Shown: one piece after another, positions 1-5,484 of the stretch
Layout: each line of letters starts with the position of its first letter
Numbering within the stretch: the first letter of the stretch is position 1
From: Thermoplasmata archaeon
GTDB lineage: Archaea > Thermoplasmatota > Thermoplasmata > Thermoplasmatales > Thermoplasmataceae
Length of the DNA stretch: 6,241 nucleotides
Direction of reading: 5' to 3'
NCBI GenBank assembly: GCA_021835265.1
Contig: JAKBQK010000185.1
Location: 1-6,241 of the forward strand
Program-made: the position numbers and the translations under genes
Notes under the pieces: generated by a model
The model's database searches: none
Seen by the model: the letters and a program-made list of their open reading frames with translations, nothing else
What the model was told of the DNA's origin: nothing

Positions 1-124
1 GAAAGGAATTTCAATCGATGATGCGCAAAGGGAATTTGAGGAGGAATTATATAGGGCCAACGAGCTTGCGGTTTCAGCGCTGAGATTGGCAGAAAGAGAG
101 GTTATGTCAAGTATTCAAACTTAA
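1..124 (+). CDS. 3' end of an unidentified protein-coding gene (5' end outside the window)
   Basis: The second reading frame is open from the left edge and ends at TAA 122-124, giving the last 40 residues of a protein. The tail is strongly charged and looks helical: an acidic run (REFEEELYRANE) leads into an alanine/leucine-rich amphipathic stretch (SALRLAEREV), as in a coiled coil or C-terminal helix. The stop is 40 bases before the next start on the same strand, so the two could be co-transcribed. No catalytic motif is visible and I do not recognise the family. The call rests on the uninterrupted frame, protein-like composition and a position that fits the next gene. Forty codons could stay open by chance, so confidence is moderate. 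Confidence 0.55.
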   Translation, partial: KGISIDDAQREFEEELYRANELAVSALRLAEREVMSSIQT

Positions 125-153
125 TTTTGTGAATGTTATTTTGAGAAAAGTAA

Positions 154-158
154 AAGGA
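154..158 (+). promoter_or_regulatory. Ribosome binding site for the two-helix membrane protein
   Basis: AAGGA lies six bases before the ATG at 165, a normal Shine-Dalgarno spacing. It supports that ATG as the start and suggests the gene is translated from a leadered or polycistronic transcript. Confidence 0.45.
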
Positions 159-164
159 TGATTT

Positions 165-869
165 ATGAAAAAAAATGTTTGCTTAATTGCCATGATTTTA
201 GTGGTTGTCCTTAGCATTATTGTTGCTTATTTTGGAATGTTTTTTCTCCTAAACATTAATTTTTTTACAAACCTCAGCGTACTGCTAACTCTTGTTCTCG
301 TAGTCCTTACGGCTTTTATTGTATGCACAACTTATCTCCAATATTTAATGGCAAACACTCCGTTCATTGATGGTGATATGGTTAAAGACAAAACAAATAC
401 TTACCTAGACCTAAAAATCATTAATAAGGGACCAGGTGTTGCAGTTGATATCGAGTGGAATTTAAAAGTCGAAGGAATGAGTAAGGAGGATTACATTAAT
501 GCGAGCACGGGAAAACCTTCCATTCCAACGAGGGTTGATGATCTCTTAGTTTTTTCAAATAGCCTATTTGCATTATCCAGAGACGATAGATCTGTCACTC
601 TAAAAGGTTACATTCCATCTATAGGCAATGACATCGATTGCAAAGGTGAAAAGAGTAATGGAAGTCAAAGCAAATATGTTCTGTTCCTAAAGTACAAGAA
701 GTTGATGAACAGAAATAAGTATCACTGTGTAAAATTTGTATTTTTAACAAGTGGTTATAAATGCTTTTCTACTGAGCTTCCAGATTGCAATGAATTTAAT
801 CATGCGTCTAGTGAAATCAAACAATGGAAAGAAAGTGTGAACTCTTCCTATGACAAACAGACATCCTAA
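165..869 (+). CDS. Hypothetical membrane protein: two N-terminal helices plus soluble beta-type domain
   Basis: This 234-residue protein has a short basic N-terminus (MKK) and two hydrophobic helices at about residues 5-29 and 36-59, joined by a very short turn, so it should be a membrane hairpin. The remaining ~170 residues have no further membrane segment. With the basic N-terminus inside, they should face the cytoplasm. Residues 83-98 (LKIINKGPGVAVDIEW) resemble the asparagine-glycine strand motif seen in many two-helix bacterial and archaeal proteins of unknown function, with predicted beta strands around it. Four cysteines (C159, C188, C200, C208) fall in the C-terminal half and could bind a metal or form disulfides; this is speculation. 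The start is supported by AAGGA six bases upstream. The family is not recognised. The next gene follows closely and may share its transcript. A membrane-anchored sensor or effector is possible but unproven. Confidence 0.8.
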   Translation: MKKNVCLIAMILVVVLSIIVAYFGMFFLLNINFFTNLSVLLTLVLVVLTAFIVCTTYLQYLMANTPFIDGDMVKDKTNTYLDLKIINKGPGVAVDIEWNLKVEGMSKEDYINASTGKPSIPTRVDDLLVFSNSLFALSRDDRSVTLKGYIPSIGNDIDCKGEKSNGSQSKYVLFLKYKKLMNRNKYHCVKFVFLTSGYKCFSTELPDCNEFNHASSEIKQWKESVNSSYDKQTS

Positions 870-895
870 AACCTTAAGCTGTTATCCAAGCGATA

Positions 896-900
896 GAGGA
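896..900 (+). promoter_or_regulatory. Possible ribosome binding site deciding the start of the winged-helix gene
   Basis: GAGGA ends three bases before the ATG at 904. The upstream ATG at 850 and the downstream ATG at 928 have no comparable motif. The spacing is short, so support for 904 is modest. Confidence 0.4.
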
Positions 901-903
901 CGT

Positions 904-1284
904 ATGATCGTTTTCATATTCTACAACATGCAATACATAAAAATACACAATTTAATACAGAAACCAGATCATTACTGCTTATTGGCAGAAGGGGATGGAA
1001 TAATATCTGATAGAGCTCAAAGAATTTTAAATAGGCTTTATTCCGAGAAAAGAGAAGTTGTTAAGACATCACTCCTATCCTTGGTTTCAAATACATATTC
1101 CCTGGACAGATATTTGAATGAACTTTCTGAGAAGGGATTGATTAATATCCGGGAAGAAAAGATAGTGAGAAGAACATTTTACATTTCGCTAACACCAAAG
1201 GGGAAACTTGTTGCAGAGCAGCTCAAAAAGACTGAGGAGCTTGTGAATTCATCAATGGGTGAAATAGATGTCAAGCTCTCCTAA
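904..1284 (+). CDS. Small winged helix-turn-helix transcriptional regulator (MarR/ArsR-like fold)
   Basis: This is a 126-residue DNA-binding protein if it starts at ATG 904. Residues 37-79 form the helix-turn-helix: RAQRILNRLY is helix 1, TSLLSLV helix 2, and SLDRYLNELSEKGLI the recognition helix with the classic end-of-helix EKGLI. A basic beta wing follows (residues 80-97, REEKIVRRTFYISLT), then the typical TPKGKLVAEQLKK helix at 98-109. This arrangement is that of archaeal single-domain winged-helix regulators. No ligand or metal-binding residues are evident. Possible starts are ATG 850 (overlapping the preceding gene by 20 bases, no ribosome site), ATG 904 (GAGGA upstream) and ATG 928 (MQYIKIHN). 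Residues before about 28 lie outside the fold, so the choice does not affect the call. It probably shares a transcript with the membrane protein and may regulate it or itself. Its target cannot be read from the sequence. Confidence 0.8.
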   Translation: MIVFIFYNMQYIKIHNLIQKPDHYCLLAEGDGIISDRAQRILNRLYSEKREVVKTSLLSLVSNTYSLDRYLNELSEKGLINIREEKIVRRTFYISLTPKGKLVAEQLKKTEELVNSSMGEIDVKLS

Positions 1285-1345
1285 GAAGAGGTTATGAAGC
1301 TGGGAACATAGTTTTAGAATTAGGGAAACGTCAAGCATTGTGAAC

Positions 1346-1413
1346 ACTGTAAAATGATTACTCATTAGGATGTGGTATTTAGCAAAATATGCATTATTCA
1401 TGTTTTTTACAGT
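1346..1413. repeat. Separated 9-base inverted repeat in the convergent gap
   Basis: ACTGTAAAA (1346-1354) is the exact reverse complement of TTTTACAGT (1405-1413), separated by 50 bases. Both arms lie between the convergent winged-helix and unknown genes. Pairing could bring the oligo-T near the 3' ends into a stem, but AT-rich 9-mers at this spacing can arise by chance. Confidence 0.25.
1403..1408 (+). terminator. Possible oligo-T termination signal in the convergent gap
   Basis: TTTTTT lies 118 bases past the winged-helix stop and 9 bases before the end of the minus-strand gene. Archaeal termination often uses oligo-T alone, so this could end rightward transcription. There is no compact hairpin. 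The rest of 1285-1417 shows no gene or RNA that I can support. Confidence 0.3.
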
Positions 1414-1417
1414 TATA

Positions 1418-2440
1418 TCATTTATAAAATATGGGCTTTACCATTTTCTGTTCATTTACCCATACGTTAGCCAAATAACAGAACCCTAACTTCAAAACCT
1501 TGGAAAATGTAACTATATACAACTTTCCTTGTTGGAAATCATTCCTTATCCATCCCCCACCCCGTGATAAAATGATATAGCCTTCGGGACTTATTTGTCC
1601 TGAGGCTTTAAAAAATGTATTTTTCACAATAACGGTATCTAACCAATCAGATCCGGGACGTGGATCCTCAGTCAATGGTATCACTCTAACTGGGTGAATT
1701 GGAAAAGTGGAAATATTTTTCGTTTCCATGGTGCTCCTTTCTTTTTTTTCAATGCTGAAAATTACATCGAGTTCTTTAATTTCTTTCTTCATTACCTTCC
1801 ACGGAGCCAAGTCATCCAGAGCCTTATGTACAGCATCAATTAAATCTGGAAAGACTATAAATCTATTGCTGTAGTACACATTAAAAATGCACGCATCTTT
1901 CTCATTCTTATCTAATCGAAATTCTAGTAGAATGCTTGAGCTTGAGGCAATGTATGACATGGCTATATCTCTGCTTTTCTCCCAAATCTGCTTAGCACCT
2001 TCTTCACTTATTCCCATGTATCCAAACCTGCCGCTTCTTGCAGCCCAGTATCCTGTATTTCCCCAGAGCCATGCGTCTTTCGTGAGCTTACAGTTGCGCT
2101 CTATTCCCGCGAGCAGTAGTTCTAAACCTGAAAAGAAGCTAAAGTCTGCCCTGATCTCTTCATGAACTATTGGGGTAATAAATTCAGAATTTGGGATGAA
2201 TGCAGACTCCAGCACTTGGTGTAGCCATCTCGAATTCCATTCCATAGTCGATTCACCCCTGACGAGCATGCCCTCCTGTCGGAGATGAGTGCATATTGGA
2301 TCGAAACTCAGATGCGGGTGAAACACGACCAGAGGCTGCTTTAATCCTGATTCCCATTTTAACATCATATCGCTTTTTTTTTCTTTTCCTATAGGCCAGC
2401 GATAAAGCATGGTAGGATAGCTTCTTTTGATGATTCCCAT
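1418..2440 (-). CDS. Unrecognised 340-residue protein, divergent from the Mrr-like nuclease
   Basis: This is a long, uninterrupted frame with normal protein composition, no membrane segment and no signal peptide, so probably a cytoplasmic protein. I do not recognise the family. It appears to have two parts. Residues ~1-230 hold a tryptophan- and aromatic-rich core (WLWGNTGYWAARSGRFGYMG at 124-143) followed by a helix (EEGAKQIWEKSRDIAMSYIA). A lysine-rich linker (232-240) leads to a C-terminal beta-looking part (about 249-340: HPVRVIPLTEDPRPGSDWLD, then SRGGGWIRN, then hydrophobic strands). No nuclease, helicase or NTP-binding motif is seen. The ATG at 2440 fits a leaderless start, since a TATAAATA element on this strand lies 24-31 bases upstream. 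The gene shares that 53-base promoter region with the nuclease gene, which suggests a functional link. An A9 run (codons for residues 19-23) and an A8 run (around residues 231-233) are unusual. Confidence 0.78.
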   Translation of the reverse strand: MGIIKRSYPTMLYRWPIGKEKKSDMMLKWESGLKQPLVVFHPHLSFDPICTHLRQEGMLVRGESTMEWNSRWLHQVLESAFIPNSEFITPIVHEEIRADFSFFSGLELLLAGIERNCKLTKDAWLWGNTGYWAARSGRFGYMGISEEGAKQIWEKSRDIAMSYIASSSSILLEFRLDKNEKDACIFNVYYSNRFIVFPDLIDAVHKALDDLAPWKVMKKEIKELDVIFSIEKKERSTMETKNISTFPIHPVRVIPLTEDPRPGSDWLDTVIVKNTFFKASGQISPEGYIILSRGGGWIRNDFQQGKLYIVTFSKVLKLGFCYLANVWVNEQKMVKPIFYK

Positions 2441-2447
2441 TGAATGG
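2437..2447. repeat. 11-base palindrome over the start of the minus-strand gene
   Basis: CCATTGAATGG has 5-base arms around a central G and covers the ATG at 2438-2440 and the expected transcription start of the leftward gene. A protein bound here could block that transcript. It is short enough to occur by chance. Confidence 0.25.
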
Positions 2448-2463
2448 AATACACTTGCGTCAG

Positions 2464-2473
2464 TATTTATATT
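2464..2473. promoter_or_regulatory. Shared TATA element of a divergent leaderless promoter
   Basis: TATTTATATT reads as AATATAAATA on the other strand, so it resembles an archaeal TATA box both ways. Its centre is about 25 bases before ATG 2494 (rightward) and about 29 bases before ATG 2440 (leftward). Archaeal TATA boxes sit near -26, so both transcripts should begin at or within a few bases of their start codons. On the leftward strand the purine run AGAAG lies directly upstream, where the factor-B recognition element is expected; the rightward side has no clear equivalent. This is the strongest regulatory signal in the window and the main evidence for an archaeal host. Confidence 0.65.
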
Positions 2474-2493
2474 CTTCTATCATATTGACACCT

Positions 2494-3486
2494 ATGCCAA
2501 GGCAATACTGGAAAGATTCAATTCTAAGTGCCGACGAACCTAAACTTCAGGATTTTATTACAGAGGCTTATGAAAATATGGGATGGCATGTAAAGAATAT
2601 GCATAGGACGGATCGAAGGTCTGAGAATGGAGCAGATTTGGTAGTAAGCCGAAATTCTGAGTTGATACTTGTTGCAATAAAGGACAAGCCAGCCAAGGGA
2701 GACATAGACCAACTTCAAAGACTTTGGGAGAGGAAAAAGGAAGCAAATCTCGTCTATGTATATTCTAAGCCTTCGACTGGACCTTTTTCCGTGGAGGAAA
2801 AGAGGCTCAGCAAGGACATAAAGTTCCTTAAGGAAAAGGAATTGCACAATTTTCTCATCAAAGGAGAATCGATAAGCTATCTGCAGTCAATTTTCCAACT
2901 CCACCCGTTGGTACAAGAATATTCAAGAGCCATGTCAGTAGTATGGAAAGAGAGAAACGTCAAAGCGCTTAAAAAATTCTCAAACGGAGAACTGCGAAGT
3001 CTGTACTCGCTCAAGTCGGCACTTTTGAAGAAAAGAGTGGGAGTTTCAGTGTTTGCAACGAAATATGATGACTATGCAAATTCGCCTGCATTAAAGAATC
3101 CTAAAAAATTTACAGAGATTCTGGATGACGTTATCGATAATCTGGACATTGTGCAGAGGGTTGTTGGCATGTCTTTATATGATAGTTTTGTGGAAGTGGC
3201 CAGCAAAGAGCCTTATTTGTTTTCCATGCTTTGGGAAATTGTTAGTCAAAGAACTTATTGGAGAGATTATACCAATGCAACAAAACAGATGTTAAATGAA
3301 ATTGAAGTATCGGAATTTACTGCGAAATATTGGGTTCTGCCAGGCAAGAAAGCTATTGGTGAAGCCGAGGCGCTCAGCGGAAATGCCATAGGCTTTCTCT
3401 CTGCTGTTGACGACATTCTTAAAAGCCTTGTGTATGCATTCAGGGAATTGGACGTTGCCATTGATTGGCTCTTCGACTCCCATTAA
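2494..3486 (+). CDS. Protein with N-terminal Mrr-like PD-(D/E)xK nuclease domain
   Basis: This 330-residue protein begins with a restriction-endonuclease-like fold at residues ~14-120. Helix FITEAYENMGWHV (E24) is followed by GADLVV with D48, then strand ELILVAIK with K63, and then the GDIDQLQRLW helix (Q73). This order matches the Mrr/Holliday-resolvase branch: an acid in helix 1, D, E/Q-x-K, and a glutamine helix. The residue that should be E or Q two before the lysine is A61, so activity is uncertain. Residues ~135-330 are mostly helical, with no motif I recognise, and may sense a target or bind a partner. ATG 2494 is preferred over the in-frame TTG at 2440: it sits 25 bases after a TATA box, and the first 18 residues of the longer form are not nuclease-like. 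The downstream restriction-modification pair begins 61 bases later on the same strand. It may be a second restriction enzyme or part of an unknown defence module. Confidence 0.72.
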   Translation: MPRQYWKDSILSADEPKLQDFITEAYENMGWHVKNMHRTDRRSENGADLVVSRNSELILVAIKDKPAKGDIDQLQRLWERKKEANLVYVYSKPSTGPFSVEEKRLSKDIKFLKEKELHNFLIKGESISYLQSIFQLHPLVQEYSRAMSVVWKERNVKALKKFSNGELRSLYSLKSALLKKRVGVSVFATKYDDYANSPALKNPKKFTEILDDVIDNLDIVQRVVGMSLYDSFVEVASKEPYLFSMLWEIVSQRTYWRDYTNATKQMLNEIEVSEFTAKYWVLPGKKAIGEAEALSGNAIGFLSAVDDILKSLVYAFRELDVAIDWLFDSH

Positions 3487-3504
3487 ATTGAAATAAGAAA
3501 TCGG

Positions 3505-3515
3505 CATATTTATTT
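3505..3515 (+). promoter_or_regulatory. Possible TATA box for the restriction-modification operon
   Basis: CATATTTATTT is centred about 38 bases before the ATG at 3548. That would place transcription start near 3536 with a leader of about 12 bases. GGTAAA at 3531-3536 could be a weak ribosome site. The pair could equally be read through from the upstream nuclease gene. Confidence 0.35.
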
Positions 3516-3547
3516 GATGGTTGCGGTAAAGGTAAATCAGAATATCT

Positions 3548-4231
3548 ATGGAGATTGAGGAATTCATTGAACGATTTGGTGCTCTAAAAGATAAGGGTTA
3601 CATTAAATCATTAAGGAGAGGACCAACCGGAATTGGAAAAACTCTTGAAACCAATTTAGGAATTACTGAAAATAATCTTTATCTCCCGGATTTGGGGCAA
3701 ATTGAGCTTAAAGCTCATAGGGATGATGTAAGCAATTTGATTACATTGTTCACATTCAATAGATGGGCTTGGGTTATGGATCCGTTGGAAGCTGTCAAGA
3801 AGTATGGCACTACAGATGATACTGGACGTTTAGGATTATATTTTACCATGTCCTTCAGACCAAATAGTGCAGGACTGCTATTGTACACCGATGATGACTC
3901 TGTATCAGTAAGGCATTTAGATGGTAATACATTAGTAAAATGGAAATTTAGAGATTTAGAAGAGCAGTTTATAAGAAAAATACCAGCTTTGATAATGGCA
4001 TATGCACATACCGAATACAGGGGAGATGAGGAGTGGTTCCATTTCTACACTGCTAAGCTTCTCACGGATACTTCCGAATCTATTATTAAGGAGCAAATCA
4101 ATAAAGAGGTCATATTGATAGATTTAAGATTACATGATGCTAAAACACACGCCAGGAATCATGGCACTGGGTTTAGGGTACGAGAGAAAGATCTTCCTGA
4201 GTTATTTAAGAAGATAGAGGTGATTGTATAA
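3548..4231 (+). CDS. Type II restriction endonuclease, MvaI/BcnI family
   Basis: This 227-residue protein is close to the usual size of the MvaI and BcnI enzymes. Residues 16-43 (KGYIKSLRRGPTGIGKTLE, then NLGITENN) carry the family's N-terminal signature. The active site follows as D48 (LPDLG), E53 and K55 (IELKA), a D-x4-E-x-K arrangement of the MutH-like PD-(D/E)xK fold. E34 in GKTLE is the expected helix acid. The C-terminal segment 201-220 (HARNHGTGFRVREKDLPELF) matches the conserved RNHG-TGFR block of the family. Known members act as monomers and nick each strand of CC-W-GG or CC-S-GG in turn with Mg2+. The exact site here cannot be read from sequence. All expected catalytic residues are present, so it should be active. 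The cognate methyltransferase follows 14 bases after the stop, and its ribosome site may lie inside this gene's last codons. Confidence 0.9.
   Translation: MEIEEFIERFGALKDKGYIKSLRRGPTGIGKTLETNLGITENNLYLPDLGQIELKAHRDDVSNLITLFTFNRWAWVMDPLEAVKKYGTTDDTGRLGLYFTMSFRPNSAGLLLYTDDDSVSVRHLDGNTLVKWKFRDLEEQFIRKIPALIMAYAHTEYRGDEEWFHFYTAKLLTDTSESIIKEQINKEVILIDLRLHDAKTHARNHGTGFRVREKDLPELFKKIEVIV
4217..4223 (+). promoter_or_regulatory. Strong Shine-Dalgarno motif at unusual distance from the methyltransferase start
   Basis: GAGGTGA inside the last codons of the endonuclease gene is near-complementary to the archaeal 16S 3' end. The only canonical in-frame start, ATG 4246, lies 22 bases beyond it. The nearer ATGs at 4238 and 4241 are out of frame and no in-frame GTG or TTG intervenes. 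The motif may still support re-initiation after the endonuclease stop at 4229-4231, or may be incidental because GAG GTG encodes Glu-Val. Confidence 0.4.
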
Positions 4232-4245
4232 TTTCATATGATGAA

Positions 4246-5478
4246 ATGGATGACTGGACTTTCAATGGCTCGTCTACGAGGGAATACACTCACGTATACC
4301 ATGACTACCCCGCCAGAATGATACCGCAAGTGGCCAGAAAATTAATTCGGACTTATGGAAAGAATGCCCAAACGCTTTACGACCCTTATTGTGGAACTGG
4401 GTCCTCTCTTGTAGAAGGAATTATAGAGGGATTAGATGTCTTTGGCACAGATATTAACCCATTGGCAAGGCTAATAGCTGAGGCAAAAACAGACTATTCG
4501 ATGACAATTGATGATATATCTAAAGAGATCTCCAGTTTTCGAACTTTTATTCATGATTCAAATGGAAATGTAAACATTCCACCGATTAAAAATATGGATA
4601 CATGGTTTAAGAAAGACGTTGTTCAACCTCTTGGAAGAATTAGATATTATATTGATGAGATCCAAGATATACATATCCAAAGGTTCTTCAAAATTGCATT
4701 TAGCGAAACCGTCAGAGATAGTTCAAACACAAGAAAAGGAGAATTTAAACTATATAGGTATGCCTCGGACAAGCTTCAAACATACTTTCCAGATCCTTAC
4801 AGCATAATGTTATCCAAACTTCAGCGTAATTTCAAAGGTTACATACAATTTAACGAAATGATATCTAGATTAGAAAGTAAACCTAAAGCAACAATAATAG
4901 GTCTTAATTCAACTTCAGAAATACCATGTAAAGAAATCCCTGAAAATTCTATTGATATTGTTGTTACTTCACCACCTTATGGAGATTCACATACAACGGT
5001 GGCATATGGACAATATTCAAGACTCTCTTCAGAATGGCTCTCACTCACAAATGGAGAAAATATTGATAACAATTTAATGGGTGGTAAGCCACTTAAAACG
5101 ATTCCGTACCTTCCATCTGAAACAATTAATTCCATAATAAATATCATGTTTGAAAGGAATCCAAAGAGGGCGCTCGAGGTTGCTGCTTTTTATTGTGATT
5201 TGCTTTCATCAATAAACAATGTGTCCAAAATAGTAAAAGAGAAAGGTTTTGTGTGCTATGTGGTAGGTAACAGAACAGTTAATTCATTACTGCTACCGAC
5301 ATCCACAGCAATAATAAACTTCTTTGAATTTAATGGATTTGAATACGTTACGACCCATCTTAGAGAAATACCCAACAAGCGAATGCCTTCTAAAAATAGC
5401 CCAACGAATATCGCTGGAGAAACTAGCAAAACTATGCTTAATGAACATATCGTAGTGATGAAGAAGAATAAGTTTTAA
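4246..5478 (+). CDS. Site-specific DNA amino-methyltransferase (probably N4-cytosine), partner of the MvaI/BcnI-type enzyme
   Basis: This 410-residue protein methylates an exocyclic amino group in DNA using S-adenosylmethionine. Residues 11-34 (THVYHDYPARMIPQVARKLI) are the N-terminal motif X. Motif I is DPYCGTGSS (46-54) and binds the cofactor. GTDINP (67-72) carries the motif II acidic residue for the ribose. Residues 151-170 (AFSETVRDSSNTRKGEFKLY) are a block I associate with this family. The catalytic motif IV is TSPPYGDS (241-248); SPPY favours N4-cytosine over N6-adenine. The order X-I-(long insert)-IV suggests target recognition lies in the ~160 residues between them or at the C-terminus. 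It protects host sites from the upstream endonuclease, with which it forms an operon (14-base gap). ATG 4246 is the only canonical start after the upstream in-frame stop, and the protein looks complete. The end is one base from the convergent HEPN gene stop. Confidence 0.9.
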   Translation: MDDWTFNGSSTREYTHVYHDYPARMIPQVARKLIRTYGKNAQTLYDPYCGTGSSLVEGIIEGLDVFGTDINPLARLIAEAKTDYSMTIDDISKEISSFRTFIHDSNGNVNIPPIKNMDTWFKKDVVQPLGRIRYYIDEIQDIHIQRFFKIAFSETVRDSSNTRKGEFKLYRYASDKLQTYFPDPYSIMLSKLQRNFKGYIQFNEMISRLESKPKATIIGLNSTSEIPCKEIPENSIDIVVTSPPYGDSHTTVAYGQYSRLSSEWLSLTNGENIDNNLMGGKPLKTIPYLPSETINSIINIMFERNPKRALEVAAFYCDLLSSINNVSKIVKEKGFVCYVVGNRTVNSLLLPTSTAIINFFEFNGFEYVTTHLREIPNKRMPSKNSPTNIAGETSKTMLNEHIVVMKKNKF

Positions 5479-5484
5479 CTTATT
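5467..5484. terminator. Perfect inverted repeat across two convergent stop codons, possible bidirectional terminator
   Basis: AATAAGTT-TT-AACTTATT is a perfect 8-base inverted repeat with a 2-base centre. It contains the methyltransferase TAA (5476-5478) and the HEPN-gene TAA (5480-5482). The stem is AT-rich with one G-C pair, and a two-base loop would force the innermost pairs open, so the hairpin is weak. TTTT (5473-5476) at its centre could help release rightward transcripts. It could instead be a binding site or a coincidence of facing stop codons. Confidence 0.4.

Noticed and set aside
850..903. ATG 850 as the start of the winged-helix protein
   Set aside because: It overlaps the previous gene and has no ribosome site; ATG 904 has GAGGA upstream. 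It cannot be fully excluded.
1887..2165. 92-codon frame on the + strand inside the unknown minus-strand gene
   Set aside because: It lies antisense within a longer frame with better protein composition, has serine/leucine-rich shadow composition and no start signals.
2440..2493. TTG start at 2440 for the Mrr-like nuclease, giving an 18-residue longer protein
   Set aside because: It would run over the shared promoter; ATG 2494 sits at the leaderless distance from the TATA element and the extra residues lack nuclease-like character.
2524..2847. Minus-strand frames (107 and 62 codons) opposite the Mrr-like nuclease domain
   Set aside because: They are antisense to a recognisable nuclease domain, rich in Leu, Tyr, Cys and Pro, as expected for shadows.
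3267..3567. Minus-strand frames (64 and 91 codons) opposite the nuclease 3' end
   Set aside because: They overlap each other in different frames and the strong sense gene; no independent evidence.
4225..4236. TGTATAAT resembling a bacterial extended -10 element before the methyltransferase
   Set aside because: No convincing -35 match, and the rest of the window favours archaeal promoters; the spot overlaps a stop codon in AT-rich sequence.
4238..4321. 27-residue overlapping frame from ATG 4238, nearer to the GAGGTGA motif than the methyltransferase start
   Set aside because: It is very short and wholly overlaps the conserved methyltransferase N-terminus; kept only as part of the start-site observation.
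4619..4807. 62-codon + frame inside the methyltransferase
   Set aside because: It overlaps the conserved block of a clear methyltransferase in another frame.
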